Source: Carboxylicivirga taeanensis (GTDB lineage: Bacteria; Bacteroidota; Bacteroidia; Bacteroidales; Marinilabiliaceae). Taken from it: 64,000 nucleotides of DNA. Position 1 is the first letter of the stretch; each line of letters starts with the position of its first letter. The notes under the pieces are model-generated. The model saw only the letters and a list, made by a program, of their open reading frames with translations. It had not been told where the DNA came from and made no database searches. The stretch is from assembly GCF_051851475.1 (NCBI RefSeq), contig NZ_JBPUSJ010000007.1, forward strand, positions 62,001 through 126,000, written 5' to 3'. Below, in pieces: positions 53,289 through 62,602 of this stretch. A program made the position numbers and the translations under genes.

Positions 53289-54476
53289 ATGAAAAGAATC
53301 TTTCTAATCGCAACCATGTTTGCGTGTATGACAGGTGCATTTGCACAAAGCGATATTAACGATGAGCAACAACAAAACTCAGCTCAACGATTGTTAAATT
53401 CAAATGCAGGGTTAACAATTGGAGGCTATGGTGAAGTACACTTCAACCAGCCACTTAGCTCCGATACCTATAACAACGGTAAGTTGGATGTACACCGCAT
53501 CGTTATGCTGTTAGGCTATAACTTCAGCGAAAAAACACAATTTGTATCGGAGTTGGAGTTTGAACACGTGAGCGAAGTGTATGTTGAGCAGGCTTTTATT
53601 CAGCACAAATTAAGTAATGCATTTCAATTCCGTGGTGGATTAATGCTAATACCAATGGGCATTATTAACGAGTACCACGAGCCAAACACCTTTAATGGCG
53701 TTGAACGACCATTAATTGACAAGTACATTGCTCCATCTACATGGCGCGAGATAGGAGCTGGATTTACAGGAACTGTTTTGCCTGCATCTATTCGTTATCA
53801 GGCCTACGTTATGGGTGGATTTAATGGTTATGATGGCTCAGGTAAATTTGGTGGCAAAAACGGCTTACGCAAAGGTCGCCAGAAAGGAGCTGAAGCCTAT
53901 GTTAGCTCACCTAACTTTACTGGTAAAATTGAATATTTTGGCATTCGCGGTTTAAACATCGGCCTGTCGGGCTACTTTGGCAATTCGCAAAGCACGCTGT
54001 ATGACGGAATTAACAAAGACGATAAAAGCGCCGTAGCAGCAGCCGATTCATCAGTTATTGGCATGGCCATGATTGGTTTGGATGCTCGATACACATATGG
54101 CGGATTACAACTTCGCGGACAGTACTACCACACTTCTCTTTCCAATACCGATGAGTACAACCAGTTCACCGGCAATGATTTAGGAAGCGCTATGTATGGA
54201 TACTACCTGGAAGCTGGTTATGACGTATTTAAGCACCTGGATAATGTTAAAACAGGGTTAATTCCGTTTGTACGCTATGAGGCTTATGACACTCACAGCA
54301 AAACAGAAGGTAACCTTGCTAAAAACGATGCGTACGACGTGAAAGCCATAACCACCGGCTTAACTCTGAAACTAACTCAAAATGCCGTACTCAAAGCAGA
54401 TATGCAATTTGTTAAATCTGCTGCCAGTGATGAGTATGCAAAAACGTTTAATGCCGGATTTGGTATAATGTTCTAA
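53289..54476 (+). CDS. Outer-membrane porin, phosphate-selective (OprO/P) type
   Basis: A 395-residue barrel protein with a signal peptide (IFLIATMFACMTGAFAQ). GGYGEVHFNQ begins the barrel, followed by alternating strands (LDVHRIVMLLGYNF, QFVSELEFEHV, GGLMLIPMGIINEYHEPNTF) and an aromatic C-terminus (FNAGFGIMF) typical of outer-membrane insertion. It resembles porins of the OprO/OprP superfamily. Five bases later comes an FMN-binding protein, so they are probably cotranscribed; this suggests the porin serves a periplasmic redox substrate, possibly a metal or anion. Confidence 0.82.
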   Translation: MKRIFLIATMFACMTGAFAQSDINDEQQQNSAQRLLNSNAGLTIGGYGEVHFNQPLSSDTYNNGKLDVHRIVMLLGYNFSEKTQFVSELEFEHVSEVYVEQAFIQHKLSNAFQFRGGLMLIPMGIINEYHEPNTFNGVERPLIDKYIAPSTWREIGAGFTGTVLPASIRYQAYVMGGFNGYDGSGKFGGKNGLRKGRQKGAEAYVSSPNFTGKIEYFGIRGLNIGLSGYFGNSQSTLYDGINKDDKSAVAAADSSVIGMAMIGLDARYTYGGLQLRGQYYHTSLSNTDEYNQFTGNDLGSAMYGYYLEAGYDVFKHLDNVKTGLIPFVRYEAYDTHSKTEGNLAKNDAYDVKAITTGLTLKLTQNAVLKADMQFVKSAASDEYAKTFNAGFGIMF

Positions 54477-54481
54477 AAAAT

Positions 54482-55075
54482 ATGAAGCAGACAGTATTAA
54501 CACTATTATTGGTAACAATAAGTTGGATAGCAAATGGACGCGGTGACGTTAATTATGAACACAAAGCCGTGCAAAAAACACTTGAAAAAAGCTGTAACCT
54601 CATCAACCCAAGAGTATGCGAATTAGAGCTACCGGCTCAATACGCTGCTGATATAGATGGCAAGTTTTTTAATGTGAGCTGCGACAATACTGATGCTGAA
54701 ATAAAATACATGTACATTGGTCGTGTGAACAGCTGCCGGGCCGGCGGTTGTTCCATGCCAAGTGCATTATCACAGGGGGGCGAGTCAGAATACTTTGACT
54801 ACCTGATGGTGTTTAATGCCCGTTGCGAAGTTATGATGGTAAAAGTTTTTAACTATCAGGCAACGCATGGACACGAAGTTACTGCCAAGGGCTGGCTTAA
54901 ACAGTTTATTGGCTACAATCCCAATGATAACAACCTGGAAGTTGGTAAAACCATTGATTCCATTTCCGGCGCCACCATATCGGTCAATGGCATTACGGAC
55001 GATATAAAAAATAAAACTCAGATTATAGGTGAGGTGATTAACCTAAGCTCAATGCAAACAAGCTCAGGTTATTAG
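54482..55075 (+). CDS. Periplasmic FMN-binding domain protein with extra cysteines
   Basis: A 197-residue exported protein (signal VLTLLLVTISWIANG). The FMN-binding site SISGATISVNG near residue 165 carries the SGAT motif to which ApbE-type enzymes attach FMN through a phosphoester to Thr. The N-terminal half has six Cys in short spacing (KSC, RVCELEL, VSCDNT, NSCRAGGCSM), more than in RnfG/NqrC domains, so it may also bind a metal or form disulfides. It likely carries electrons in the periplasm. Its stop codon overlaps the convergent dinB stop. Confidence 0.85.
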   Translation: MKQTVLTLLLVTISWIANGRGDVNYEHKAVQKTLEKSCNLINPRVCELELPAQYAADIDGKFFNVSCDNTDAEIKYMYIGRVNSCRAGGCSMPSALSQGGESEYFDYLMVFNARCEVMMVKVFNYQATHGHEVTAKGWLKQFIGYNPNDNNLEVGKTIDSISGATISVNGITDDIKNKTQIIGEVINLSSMQTSSGY

Positions 55076-56142
55076 TAATCCTTAAAATCAATTTTTAACT
55101 GCAAAGCTTCCACAGCTGCTTCTTCTTTGAAATTGGAAATTGACAGGCCCAACAAACGGATAGGTCTGTTCAGGGGCGCCTCCCGAACTAGGTCAGCAGA
55201 GAGTGTATTCAGCAGTTTTTCCGTAATCCACTCATCAATTGTTTTTGAACGGGTAATCTGCTCGAAATTATCAAACTTTACTTTGAGCGTTAAAGTTTTA
55301 CCTTGCTTCCCGCTTTTCGACACGCGCTGCTGCAAGCCGGCTTTTAAGCGATTAATTTCTGTCTGAATCTGCTGTTGATCAACTAAATCCTTACTAAAGG
55401 TGTTTTCAATCCCTACCGATTTACGCTCACGATGGGGGCGTACCGGCCGCTCATCAATTCCCCTGGCAATGTGGTAAAAATACTGTCCTGCCTTACCAAA
55501 GTATTGCACTAAACGGGGCAAGTCATAGCGCAATAAATCTTTTCCTTTATGAATATCGAGCTGATGCATTTTCTCAGCTGTTTTCTTTCCAACCCCAAAG
55601 AATTTTTCAATTGGCAACTGCTCAATAAATAAGCGCACCCCGCCAGGTTTAATAATAAACATCCCATTCGGTTTACGCTGATCGCTGGCCACTTTAGCCA
55701 AAAACTTATTAACGCTTACACCTGCAGAAGCAGTTAGTTGCGTTGTCTCAAAAATGCGCTGCTTAATTTCACGAGCCACCTGGGTTGCCGAATCGATGCC
55801 TTTTTTATTTTCCGTCACATCCAGAAATGCCTCGTCCAGGGAGAGCGGCTCCACTAAATCGGTGTATTCGTAAAAAATTTCCCTAATCTGCCGCGACACT
55901 TCTTTATAAACCTCAAAACGGTGCTTTTGAAAAATCAGGTGCGGACAACGGCGCAAAGCCACTTTCGACGACATGGCCGAACGCACTCCAAACTGGCGTG
56001 CTTCATAGCTGGCTGCCGCAATAACCCCGCGCTCACTGCTCCCTCCCACAACTACCGGCTTTCCTCTAAGCTCTGGAAAATCACGCTGCTCAACCGATGC
56101 AAAAAAGGCATCCATATCTATGTGAATAATTTTACGCTGCAA
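55072..56142 (-). CDS. dinB: DNA polymerase IV
   Basis: A 356-residue Y-family translesion polymerase. The start RKIIHIDMDAFFASVEQRD gives the first catalytic Asp; LSLDEAFLDVT near residue 103 gives the Asp-Glu pair. Thumb helix-hairpin-helix (FFGVGKKTAEKMHQ) and little-finger domain (about 240-356) follow. The start is a TTG at 56142, as the frame between it and the stop upstream has no ATG and the family begins here. The last codons overlap the stop of the FMN-binding gene on the other strand. It lacks a visible C-terminal clamp-binding tail. Confidence 0.94.
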   Translation of the reverse strand: MQRKIIHIDMDAFFASVEQRDFPELRGKPVVVGGSSERGVIAAASYEARQFGVRSAMSSKVALRRCPHLIFQKHRFEVYKEVSRQIREIFYEYTDLVEPLSLDEAFLDVTENKKGIDSATQVAREIKQRIFETTQLTASAGVSVNKFLAKVASDQRKPNGMFIIKPGGVRLFIEQLPIEKFFGVGKKTAEKMHQLDIHKGKDLLRYDLPRLVQYFGKAGQYFYHIARGIDERPVRPHRERKSVGIENTFSKDLVDQQQIQTEINRLKAGLQQRVSKSGKQGKTLTLKVKFDNFEQITRSKTIDEWITEKLLNTLSADLVREAPLNRPIRLLGLSISNFKEEAAVEALQLKIDFKDY

Positions 56143-56314
56143 GCTTTTAAAATTTGAAGACGCAAGTTAATCAATATCGTTTCAATATTAATTTCTACAG
56201 GTTACAAACACTCAGCTTATATATTATTGCAATGCTAAAATCATCTGCCAAAAAGTGTCGTTTTTTACCTACTTAATCGTTGCCTATCGCATTTATCATT
56301 CCGGCAATATGATG

Positions 56315-56322
56315 TATCTTCG
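56315..56322 (+). promoter_or_regulatory. -7-like element directly before the MATE start codon
   Basis: TATCTTCG matches TAnnTTTG except for one C. It ends seven bases before the ATG at 56330, so the mRNA may be leaderless or nearly so. Confidence 0.4.
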
Positions 56323-56329
56323 CGGCATA

Positions 56330-57757
56330 ATGAATAAAACTGTTGACTTAACAAAAGGCCCCATATTTAGCCAATTGGTTAAATTGGCCCTTCCTATTAT
56401 TGGCACCTCGCTAATGCAAATGGCCTATAACCTAACCGATATGATTTGGTTGGGACAACTGGGCAGTAATGCGGTTGCATCGGTGGGTGGAGCCGGCTTT
56501 TTTATCTGGCTGGGCATATCCGTTTTATTGGTTACCCGAATTGGTGCTGAAGTAGGAGTGTCGCAGGCGCTTGGCCGAAAAGAACCAGAAACAGCAGCCC
56601 GCTTTGCACGCCACTCCTTATTTTGGGCTGTGGTGCTGGCAACAGCAATAGCCATTTTGACCCTCGTTTTCAGCCCTGAGCTGATTGGCATCTTCCGCCT
56701 GTCTGAAGGCGTGGTGGAGAATGGCGCCATCAACTACCTGCGCATTGTATCATTAGGGTTTGTCTTCACCTTTGTAAACCCAACGTTTCAAGGTATTTAT
56801 AATGGAATGGGCAACAGCCGGCTTCCATTTTACTATTTACTGATTGGGTTAGGGCTAAATATGTTGCTCGACCCCTTAATGATTTTTGGCATTGGCCCTT
56901 TTCCGGCCTTAGGCGTTGAAGGAGCAGCCTGGGCTACAGTATTCGCCCAGTTAGTGGTATTTTTAGTATTCTGCGTCCGTTTTATCTGGTTTAAAGAGGT
57001 GATGGATCCGGACTTTAAGCGTTTTAAACTCAACAAGGACATCTCTCTGAAAATATTTAAACTGGGGATGCCGGTAGCTGCCGAAAGCTCACTTTTTGCC
57101 TGTTTCGCACTCATACTGGCCCGAATGATTACTAAATGGGGGGATGTCCCCATTGCCGTTCAAAGTGTTGGCGCACAAATTGAGGCGATTTCATGGATGA
57201 CGTCTTCGGGCTTTGCCACTGCATTGGGCAGCTTTACCGGCCAGAATTTTGGAGCCAACAATTGGAGCCGCATAAGAAAAGGCTATTTCACAACGCTGGG
57301 CATTGGTATATTTCTGGGCTCCTTTGTAACAGTGGCCTTTATTATCTGGGGCAAACAGATATTTTCGCTTTTTTTACGCGAACCCGAAGCCTTACAAATG
57401 GGCATCACCTACTTACAGATACTCGCCGTTTCACAGATTTTTATGATCATTGAAATCATTACCAGAGGAGCTTTTAACGGCATTGGACGAACAGTGCCTC
57501 CCTCTATTATAGGCATTGTTTTTACGGGCGGCCGTGTTCCGGCTGCAATGATTCTGTCTCTTGACAAGTATTTGGGCATGCTCGGTATTTGGTGGGCCAT
57601 CAGCTTATCCAGTATTGCAAAAGGGCTGACACTAATGGCCTGGTACCTAAAAGTCCTTCGCCACTCTGAAGGTGGCAGCAGCACAAATATAAAACAACTC
57701 ACCCTGCTCCCAACCCGACAGCGTCAACAGATTAAAATTGAAGAGATAAGTGATTAA
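56330..57757 (+). CDS. MATE family multidrug/toxin exporter
   Basis: About 475 residues with 12 hydrophobic segments in two six-helix halves. Family features: GPIFSQLVKLALPIIGTSLM at the start, the helix-1 motif YNLTDMIWLG, GVEGAAWATVFAQ and GFATALGSFTGQNFGA in the second half. It should use a Na+ or H+ gradient to export cationic compounds. I use the ATG at 56330, where family homology begins; the frame extends back to a GTG at 56255 that lies before the promoter-like element. Confidence 0.93.
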   Translation: MNKTVDLTKGPIFSQLVKLALPIIGTSLMQMAYNLTDMIWLGQLGSNAVASVGGAGFFIWLGISVLLVTRIGAEVGVSQALGRKEPETAARFARHSLFWAVVLATAIAILTLVFSPELIGIFRLSEGVVENGAINYLRIVSLGFVFTFVNPTFQGIYNGMGNSRLPFYYLLIGLGLNMLLDPLMIFGIGPFPALGVEGAAWATVFAQLVVFLVFCVRFIWFKEVMDPDFKRFKLNKDISLKIFKLGMPVAAESSLFACFALILARMITKWGDVPIAVQSVGAQIEAISWMTSSGFATALGSFTGQNFGANNWSRIRKGYFTTLGIGIFLGSFVTVAFIIWGKQIFSLFLREPEALQMGITYLQILAVSQIFMIIEIITRGAFNGIGRTVPPSIIGIVFTGGRVPAAMILSLDKYLGMLGIWWAISLSSIAKGLTLMAWYLKVLRHSEGGSSTNIKQLTLLPTRQRQQIKIEEISD

Positions 57758-57839
57758 ACCCAGCCTAACATCTGGAAAACAGAACGTTATTTGAAACACC
57801 ATCAAAACGGCTGACATCTATTTTATTAAACGGTAAAGC

Positions 57840-58517
57840 ATGAGTAACAAGTGGCTAAAAGATAAATCCAGAAAAATAGAGATCAAGGTATCGGCAGATG
57901 GGTCACACACCTTATTTGTGCCCGAGCTTGATGAGCACTACCACTCGGTAAACGGAGCCTATAATGAGTCGATGCATGTATTTATTGAACCTGCATTACT
58001 GTTCTGTTCAAAATCCACTGTGCACATTCTGGAGATAGGACTGGGCACTGGCTTAAACGCATTTCTCACAGCTACGCACCAAGTTGATAAAACCATCTTT
58101 TACCATGCTTTGGAAAAATACCCGGTAACAACAGAGGCCGCTGCTCAGCTGAACTTTGCAAAAACAGAAGCAGAACAGCAAATCTTCACCCGGCTGCATC
58201 AACTTCCCTGGAATCAAGAAAGTGAGCTTCAACACAACTTTACAATCCTTAAGGACGAAGTAGATTTAACAGCCATTGACTTTGACCGGCATTATGATTT
58301 GGTATATTTCGATGCTTTTGCCCCCGAGAAACAACCGGAAATGTGGAGTGAAGCCATCTTTAAAAAACTGTATGACGCCATGAATCCGGGTGGCGTCCTT
58401 ACCACCTATTGTGCCAAAGGTGTTATCAGACGCACCATGCAAGCGCTTGGTTTTACTGTTGAGCGCTTACCCGGACCAAAAGGGAAACGAGAGATGCTGA
58501 GAGCCGTTAAGAAATAA
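57840..58517 (+). CDS. mnmD: tRNA 5-methylaminomethyl-2-thiouridine methyltransferase, MnmD type
   Basis: A 225-residue stand-alone methyltransferase. ILEIGLGTGLNAFLTA near residue 63 is the SAM-binding loop, and YDLVYFDAFAPEKQPEMWS and GGVLTTYCAKGVIRRTMQALG (family pattern, broken here in two) carry the catalytic region, with the typical GPKGKREM ending. It matches the MnmD half of E. coli MnmC, without the FAD-dependent oxidase domain. It methylates the wobble uridine of some tRNAs. It is weakly linked to the MATE gene 82 bases upstream. Confidence 0.92.
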   Translation: MSNKWLKDKSRKIEIKVSADGSHTLFVPELDEHYHSVNGAYNESMHVFIEPALLFCSKSTVHILEIGLGTGLNAFLTATHQVDKTIFYHALEKYPVTTEAAAQLNFAKTEAEQQIFTRLHQLPWNQESELQHNFTILKDEVDLTAIDFDRHYDLVYFDAFAPEKQPEMWSEAIFKKLYDAMNPGGVLTTYCAKGVIRRTMQALGFTVERLPGPKGKREMLRAVKK

Positions 58518-58617
58518 GTAATTATTGATCTTGCACCACCTTCATTGGCTGCGGTATTACGTTCACCGACTGCGCAACCAGAAAGTTCGCCACCAATCCC
58601 AAGATACCTATATACTT

Positions 58618-60930
58618 TTAGCTTCTTGTAATCTCAATTTCCTGCCCTTCTTTCATATCAACAACAATGATACCTGATGAAATGGTAAAATCACCTTTAC
58701 TAATCTTAATGCATTCGCTCTCGAATGGATTATAAAGCTTTAACTTCCCACCTTTTTCGGACTTTACTTTTACGGACACCGTTATCCCGTTTTGTTTTTT
58801 CGCAGAGATTAGAAAGGCTCCTTGAGTACGCAAATTATCAAAACTAACATCAGACCAAGCACCTGGAATAGCAGGAAAAAGCTTTACAACACCAGTATGG
58901 CTTTGAATCAACATTTCCTGAATAGCGGCGGCAAAGGCAAAATTCCCCTCTAAGGTAAACGGGCGGTAAGTGAATTTTGAATGCCCTGCTTTACACTGGT
59001 CACCGTTTACATGAAAGGAGTTCTTTAGGCAAAAACACTCAGCAAAAATGCGAAGCACCTCGGCTGCTTTTTCTCCTTCAAATGCTCTTGCATACAAATT
59101 CCCCTGCCAACTAAACGAATAGCCTGTCCAATAGTCTGTACCTTGCTCTTGGAGGTTCTTCAAAGTATTTGAAATGATTTCCTTATCATCCTTTCCATTT
59201 GACATATCGATTATCCCCAAGGGATGGTATGCCATTAAGTGTGAAAAATGACGGTGAGATTCATTGTAGGGAAAGTCAGGTGCAAACATCAGTCCTGATT
59301 GAGAATCGACAGCCAATTCAGGCCACTCACTCAGTATTTTATCCCATTTGTTGGCCTCGTTATATAATCCTAACTCATAGGCTAATTCCGAAGCCTTTTC
59401 ATATGTCCAGCGAATTAGTGCCAAATCAAAATTGGTTGTTTCAGGAAACCAAGCTTTGGCGGAGTTATTATATATTTCGGGACTGGAGCTGATTCTTAAC
59501 TTCCTTTTTCCATCATTGCTTTGCACGGCCATATGATCTAGAAACACAGCCACATCTTTAATCCATGGATACGCACGACTTTCAAGAAAATCGCGATCCA
59601 TAGAGTATTTCCAATGCAAATAAAAGTGATGCCCCAACCAAGCTGCAACTGTCTGTCCCATAGAATACTGAATCCATCCTCCCATAGGTTCACCTTCTAA
59701 TGTTGTTACCCCAGGAACATTTATCCCATCTGCTTCAAAATAGTCTCTCGTGTATTTTTTGAAAGTTGGTCGATATTTCCACAGCCAGTTTAAAAAACCT
59801 TCTTCTAACTCAAGGTAATTACCCGTATATGCCGGCCAGTAGCTTAATTGAGTATTTAGATCGTGGTGGAAATCACCTTTCCACGGCGGTAATTTCCCAT
59901 GATCGGCTGTCCAAACCGACTGCAAACAAATCGGAGGCGCATCGGCTCTGGCTGTTGCACCAAACTTATACATCTCCAAATCGTATTGTCGTTGTAACAC
60001 CGAATCCGGAATATTTATATCCGATTTTGACCAATAGTTTTGCCACCAATTGACATGAGTTTGGTAAGCCATTTGACTCCCCGATTTCATATTCTCAGAA
60101 ACTACTTCCACAGCATTAGGTGCTGCTTCCCAATTTTTATTTGCAGACGAAACAGACCAGCACCCACTCAATTCGTTGTTGGTTTTGCTCCACGAAGTAT
60201 GTATCTGATAAGAGAAATCGCCCCACCCTTTTTGATTATATGTCAAGGAATTTTGTCCTCTTGAGATTATACCCTGTTCATATCCTAGTTGGTTTAAGTC
60301 ATTTGTTGATTGATTTGTATAGCCTTCAGCATTTTCTCGATTGTAAGCAGGCGACACCAAATCTATATCAATGTTAACCGGAAGATTTTCAAACTTATAC
60401 CATCCCAATGGTTGTTCTGCATGTACAAAGGTTGTTAGCTTTGTTCCATTTTCCCACTCCAGGACACAAGTAGCTGTTTCCACATTGAGGCTTACCTGCT
60501 TTACTGTTCCCAGCTTCTCAATATTAAACTCAATTGCTCCGGCAGGAATTTTAGATGGAGCAGGCAATTGGTTATACGGAACATCAAATACCTGTTGAAC
60601 CGCCTTATAATTTCCCGATTCCCATTGTTTATAAACATCTTGAAACTTCCATGTATCAAAATCTATATTTTCCATTGGGCGTAGATCCCACAAATCGGCC
60701 CGATCAAGGGAAAAGCGAAGCTTGCCTTCTTTTTGCCAAACCAGCGCTCCGACAGTGGCATTACCTAAAGGCATTGCTTCATCCCATGTGTTAGCCAGAT
60801 TATTAAATACTAGGCTATTCTTCGTACTTTGTTTTAACTCCTTATTAGCAACGCATGAGACAAATAATGTCAACATTAAAAGTGCAAATATTCTTAAATT
60901 AGCTATAGTTATAGAAAGTAAAGATTTCAT
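58618..60930 (-). CDS. GH95-like glycoside hydrolase, lipoprotein
   Basis: A 770-residue lipoprotein (lipobox FVSC, after LFALLMLTLFVS-type signal). The N-terminal beta domain (WDEAMPLGNATVGALVWQ, RFSLDRADLWDLR) matches the GH95 entrance; a catalytic (alpha/alpha)6 barrel follows (about 300-680, with HRHFSHLMAYHPLGI near residue 560 and DGNF-like LEGNFAFAAAIQEMLIQSH near 690), then a C-terminal beta domain. GH95 members are alpha-L-fucosidases or alpha-galactosidases. It follows the sulfatase by 37 bases on the same strand, which suggests a sulfated fucan or galactan. Confidence 0.85.
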   Translation of the reverse strand: MKSLLSITIANLRIFALLMLTLFVSCVANKELKQSTKNSLVFNNLANTWDEAMPLGNATVGALVWQKEGKLRFSLDRADLWDLRPMENIDFDTWKFQDVYKQWESGNYKAVQQVFDVPYNQLPAPSKIPAGAIEFNIEKLGTVKQVSLNVETATCVLEWENGTKLTTFVHAEQPLGWYKFENLPVNIDIDLVSPAYNRENAEGYTNQSTNDLNQLGYEQGIISRGQNSLTYNQKGWGDFSYQIHTSWSKTNNELSGCWSVSSANKNWEAAPNAVEVVSENMKSGSQMAYQTHVNWWQNYWSKSDINIPDSVLQRQYDLEMYKFGATARADAPPICLQSVWTADHGKLPPWKGDFHHDLNTQLSYWPAYTGNYLELEEGFLNWLWKYRPTFKKYTRDYFEADGINVPGVTTLEGEPMGGWIQYSMGQTVAAWLGHHFYLHWKYSMDRDFLESRAYPWIKDVAVFLDHMAVQSNDGKRKLRISSSPEIYNNSAKAWFPETTNFDLALIRWTYEKASELAYELGLYNEANKWDKILSEWPELAVDSQSGLMFAPDFPYNESHRHFSHLMAYHPLGIIDMSNGKDDKEIISNTLKNLQEQGTDYWTGYSFSWQGNLYARAFEGEKAAEVLRIFAECFCLKNSFHVNGDQCKAGHSKFTYRPFTLEGNFAFAAAIQEMLIQSHTGVVKLFPAIPGAWSDVSFDNLRTQGAFLISAKKQNGITVSVKVKSEKGGKLKLYNPFESECIKISKGDFTISSGIIVVDMKEGQEIEITRS

Positions 60931-60967
60931 TTTAATTAATTAGTGGGTTCAAAATATATAGTCCTTA

Positions 60968-62551
60968 TTATTCAGTCTCAATTTTCGCCATTGGAAGCAC
61001 GAACTTTTGGTAAGAAAATTGCCCATTAGCTAAATCACCGTTGCATTCTTTAGTTAGAATTGATTTTAGTTCTTCAACCTTTTCAGGAAACTGATCAGCC
61101 AAATTATTTTCTTCCCGGTAATCATCTGGCAAATAGTACAATTGGAAAATATTTTTAGAATAGTAGTTGCGAAGCTTCCACCCTTCTTTTGTTACTATTG
61201 TACCACCATACATGGAGGCATTAATGATATAATCGTGTTCAACATTGGTACCTTTACCACTAAATAGCGGTAAAAGGGAAATTCCATCTTTTTCTTCTGC
61301 CAACTCTACATTTAACAAATCAGCAAAAGTAGTTAGGATATCATAATTGGCTACTAAGTTATTCAACACTGTGTTTTCGGGCGTTTTACCTGGCCATTTA
61401 ACAATTAAAGGCACTCTCAAACCACCTTCCCAGTTATCATATTTAAGCCCTGCCATACCATCATTTCCATTAAATACGTCACCACCCAATTCTGAGTAAT
61501 ACTTCGTACTAATATTATCGAATCGCTCACCGGTTTGCATATTCCTAACAGGCTTAAGAATTCGTCCTTCCTGTGAGTAGTATATTTCATGACCATTATC
61601 TGAGCTGAAAATAATCATAGTATTATCCTCCAAACCTAACTCACTCAACTTCTGCCGAATAATTCCAACGTGATCGTCCAGCATTTTAACCATAGAGGCA
61701 TATTCCTTCTCAATTTGCGTTAAGCGATCATCTTTCTTAAAATCGTCATGTACTTGAGGAATAGCAACCGGTCCGTGTGGCAATTGTGTTGGATGAAACA
61801 GAAAAAACGGCCGGTCTTTATTATCTTGAATAAAAGAAAGGATTTTATCTAAAAAGAGATCCTGAGAATAAACACTTTTCCCTTCCATATTCCAACGATC
61901 CTTATAAGTTTCAGGAGTTTCTCGCTCTCTGGTTTTACCACAATCCTTTCGAGTATTTCCTGGTATGTCTATTTTTTCACCATTTTCGTACATATAAGGA
62001 GGGTAAAAACCATGGGCCATTACGTGATCCAAAAAGCCATAATAGTAGTCCCAGCCATGTTGCTTCATTTCTTCAAAAGAAACAGAGAAGCCCCACTCCA
62101 GTTTTCCAACCTGCCCGGTAGTATAACCTGCCTGTTTAAATACTTCGGCCAACGTTATAATTTGCTTCTCCGTATCAGCCGTTTGCTTGTAAAGTGCTGC
62201 TGATATTTCATTCGAATGGATTTCACCATCGAAGGCGTTTTTATAAGCGCCTCCACTTGTTATTTTCCATTTATTGGCATGTCCATCATGATAACCTGTT
62301 AACAGACTTGCCCTTGCCGGCGCACAGAACATACAACCACGAACATTCTCAAAGCGTAAACCTTCGCTTGCCAAGCGATCAATGTTCGGCGTTTTTACAA
62401 TTTTCTGACCTTCATGGGATAACATACCACGCCCCATATCATCGGCATATATAAAAACGACATTGGGCACTTTTTTGGGCATCTTATCTTCAGATCTACA
62501 TCCTAACAATAAGGATGAGAGTATCATGCAAGAAATTATTTTTTTAAGCAT
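60968..62551 (-). CDS. S1-family sulfatase, lipoprotein, CAPAR-type active site
   Basis: A 527-residue sulfatase with a lipobox (LLLGC). IYADDMGRGMLSHEG holds the metal-binding Asp pair. The formylglycine site is GCMFCAPARASLL, with C76; the usual Ser after Pro is Ala (CAPAR, still fitting CxPxR). A second Cys (C73) lies three residues before. Other motifs: VGKLEWGF in place of GKWHLG, LFHPTQLPHGP, IFSSDNGHE. The middle region is larger than in the other three sulfatases. It is the second gene of a minus-strand operon, after the T9SS protein and before the GH95-like gene. Confidence 0.9.
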   Translation of the reverse strand: MLKKIISCMILSSLLLGCRSEDKMPKKVPNVVFIYADDMGRGMLSHEGQKIVKTPNIDRLASEGLRFENVRGCMFCAPARASLLTGYHDGHANKWKITSGGAYKNAFDGEIHSNEISAALYKQTADTEKQIITLAEVFKQAGYTTGQVGKLEWGFSVSFEEMKQHGWDYYYGFLDHVMAHGFYPPYMYENGEKIDIPGNTRKDCGKTRERETPETYKDRWNMEGKSVYSQDLFLDKILSFIQDNKDRPFFLFHPTQLPHGPVAIPQVHDDFKKDDRLTQIEKEYASMVKMLDDHVGIIRQKLSELGLEDNTMIIFSSDNGHEIYYSQEGRILKPVRNMQTGERFDNISTKYYSELGGDVFNGNDGMAGLKYDNWEGGLRVPLIVKWPGKTPENTVLNNLVANYDILTTFADLLNVELAEEKDGISLLPLFSGKGTNVEHDYIINASMYGGTIVTKEGWKLRNYYSKNIFQLYYLPDDYREENNLADQFPEKVEELKSILTKECNGDLANGQFSYQKFVLPMAKIETE

Positions 62552-62602
62552 AGAAAATACGTCTTTACAATTAATTAATACGCGTTAGTTCTTAATAAAT
62601 TT

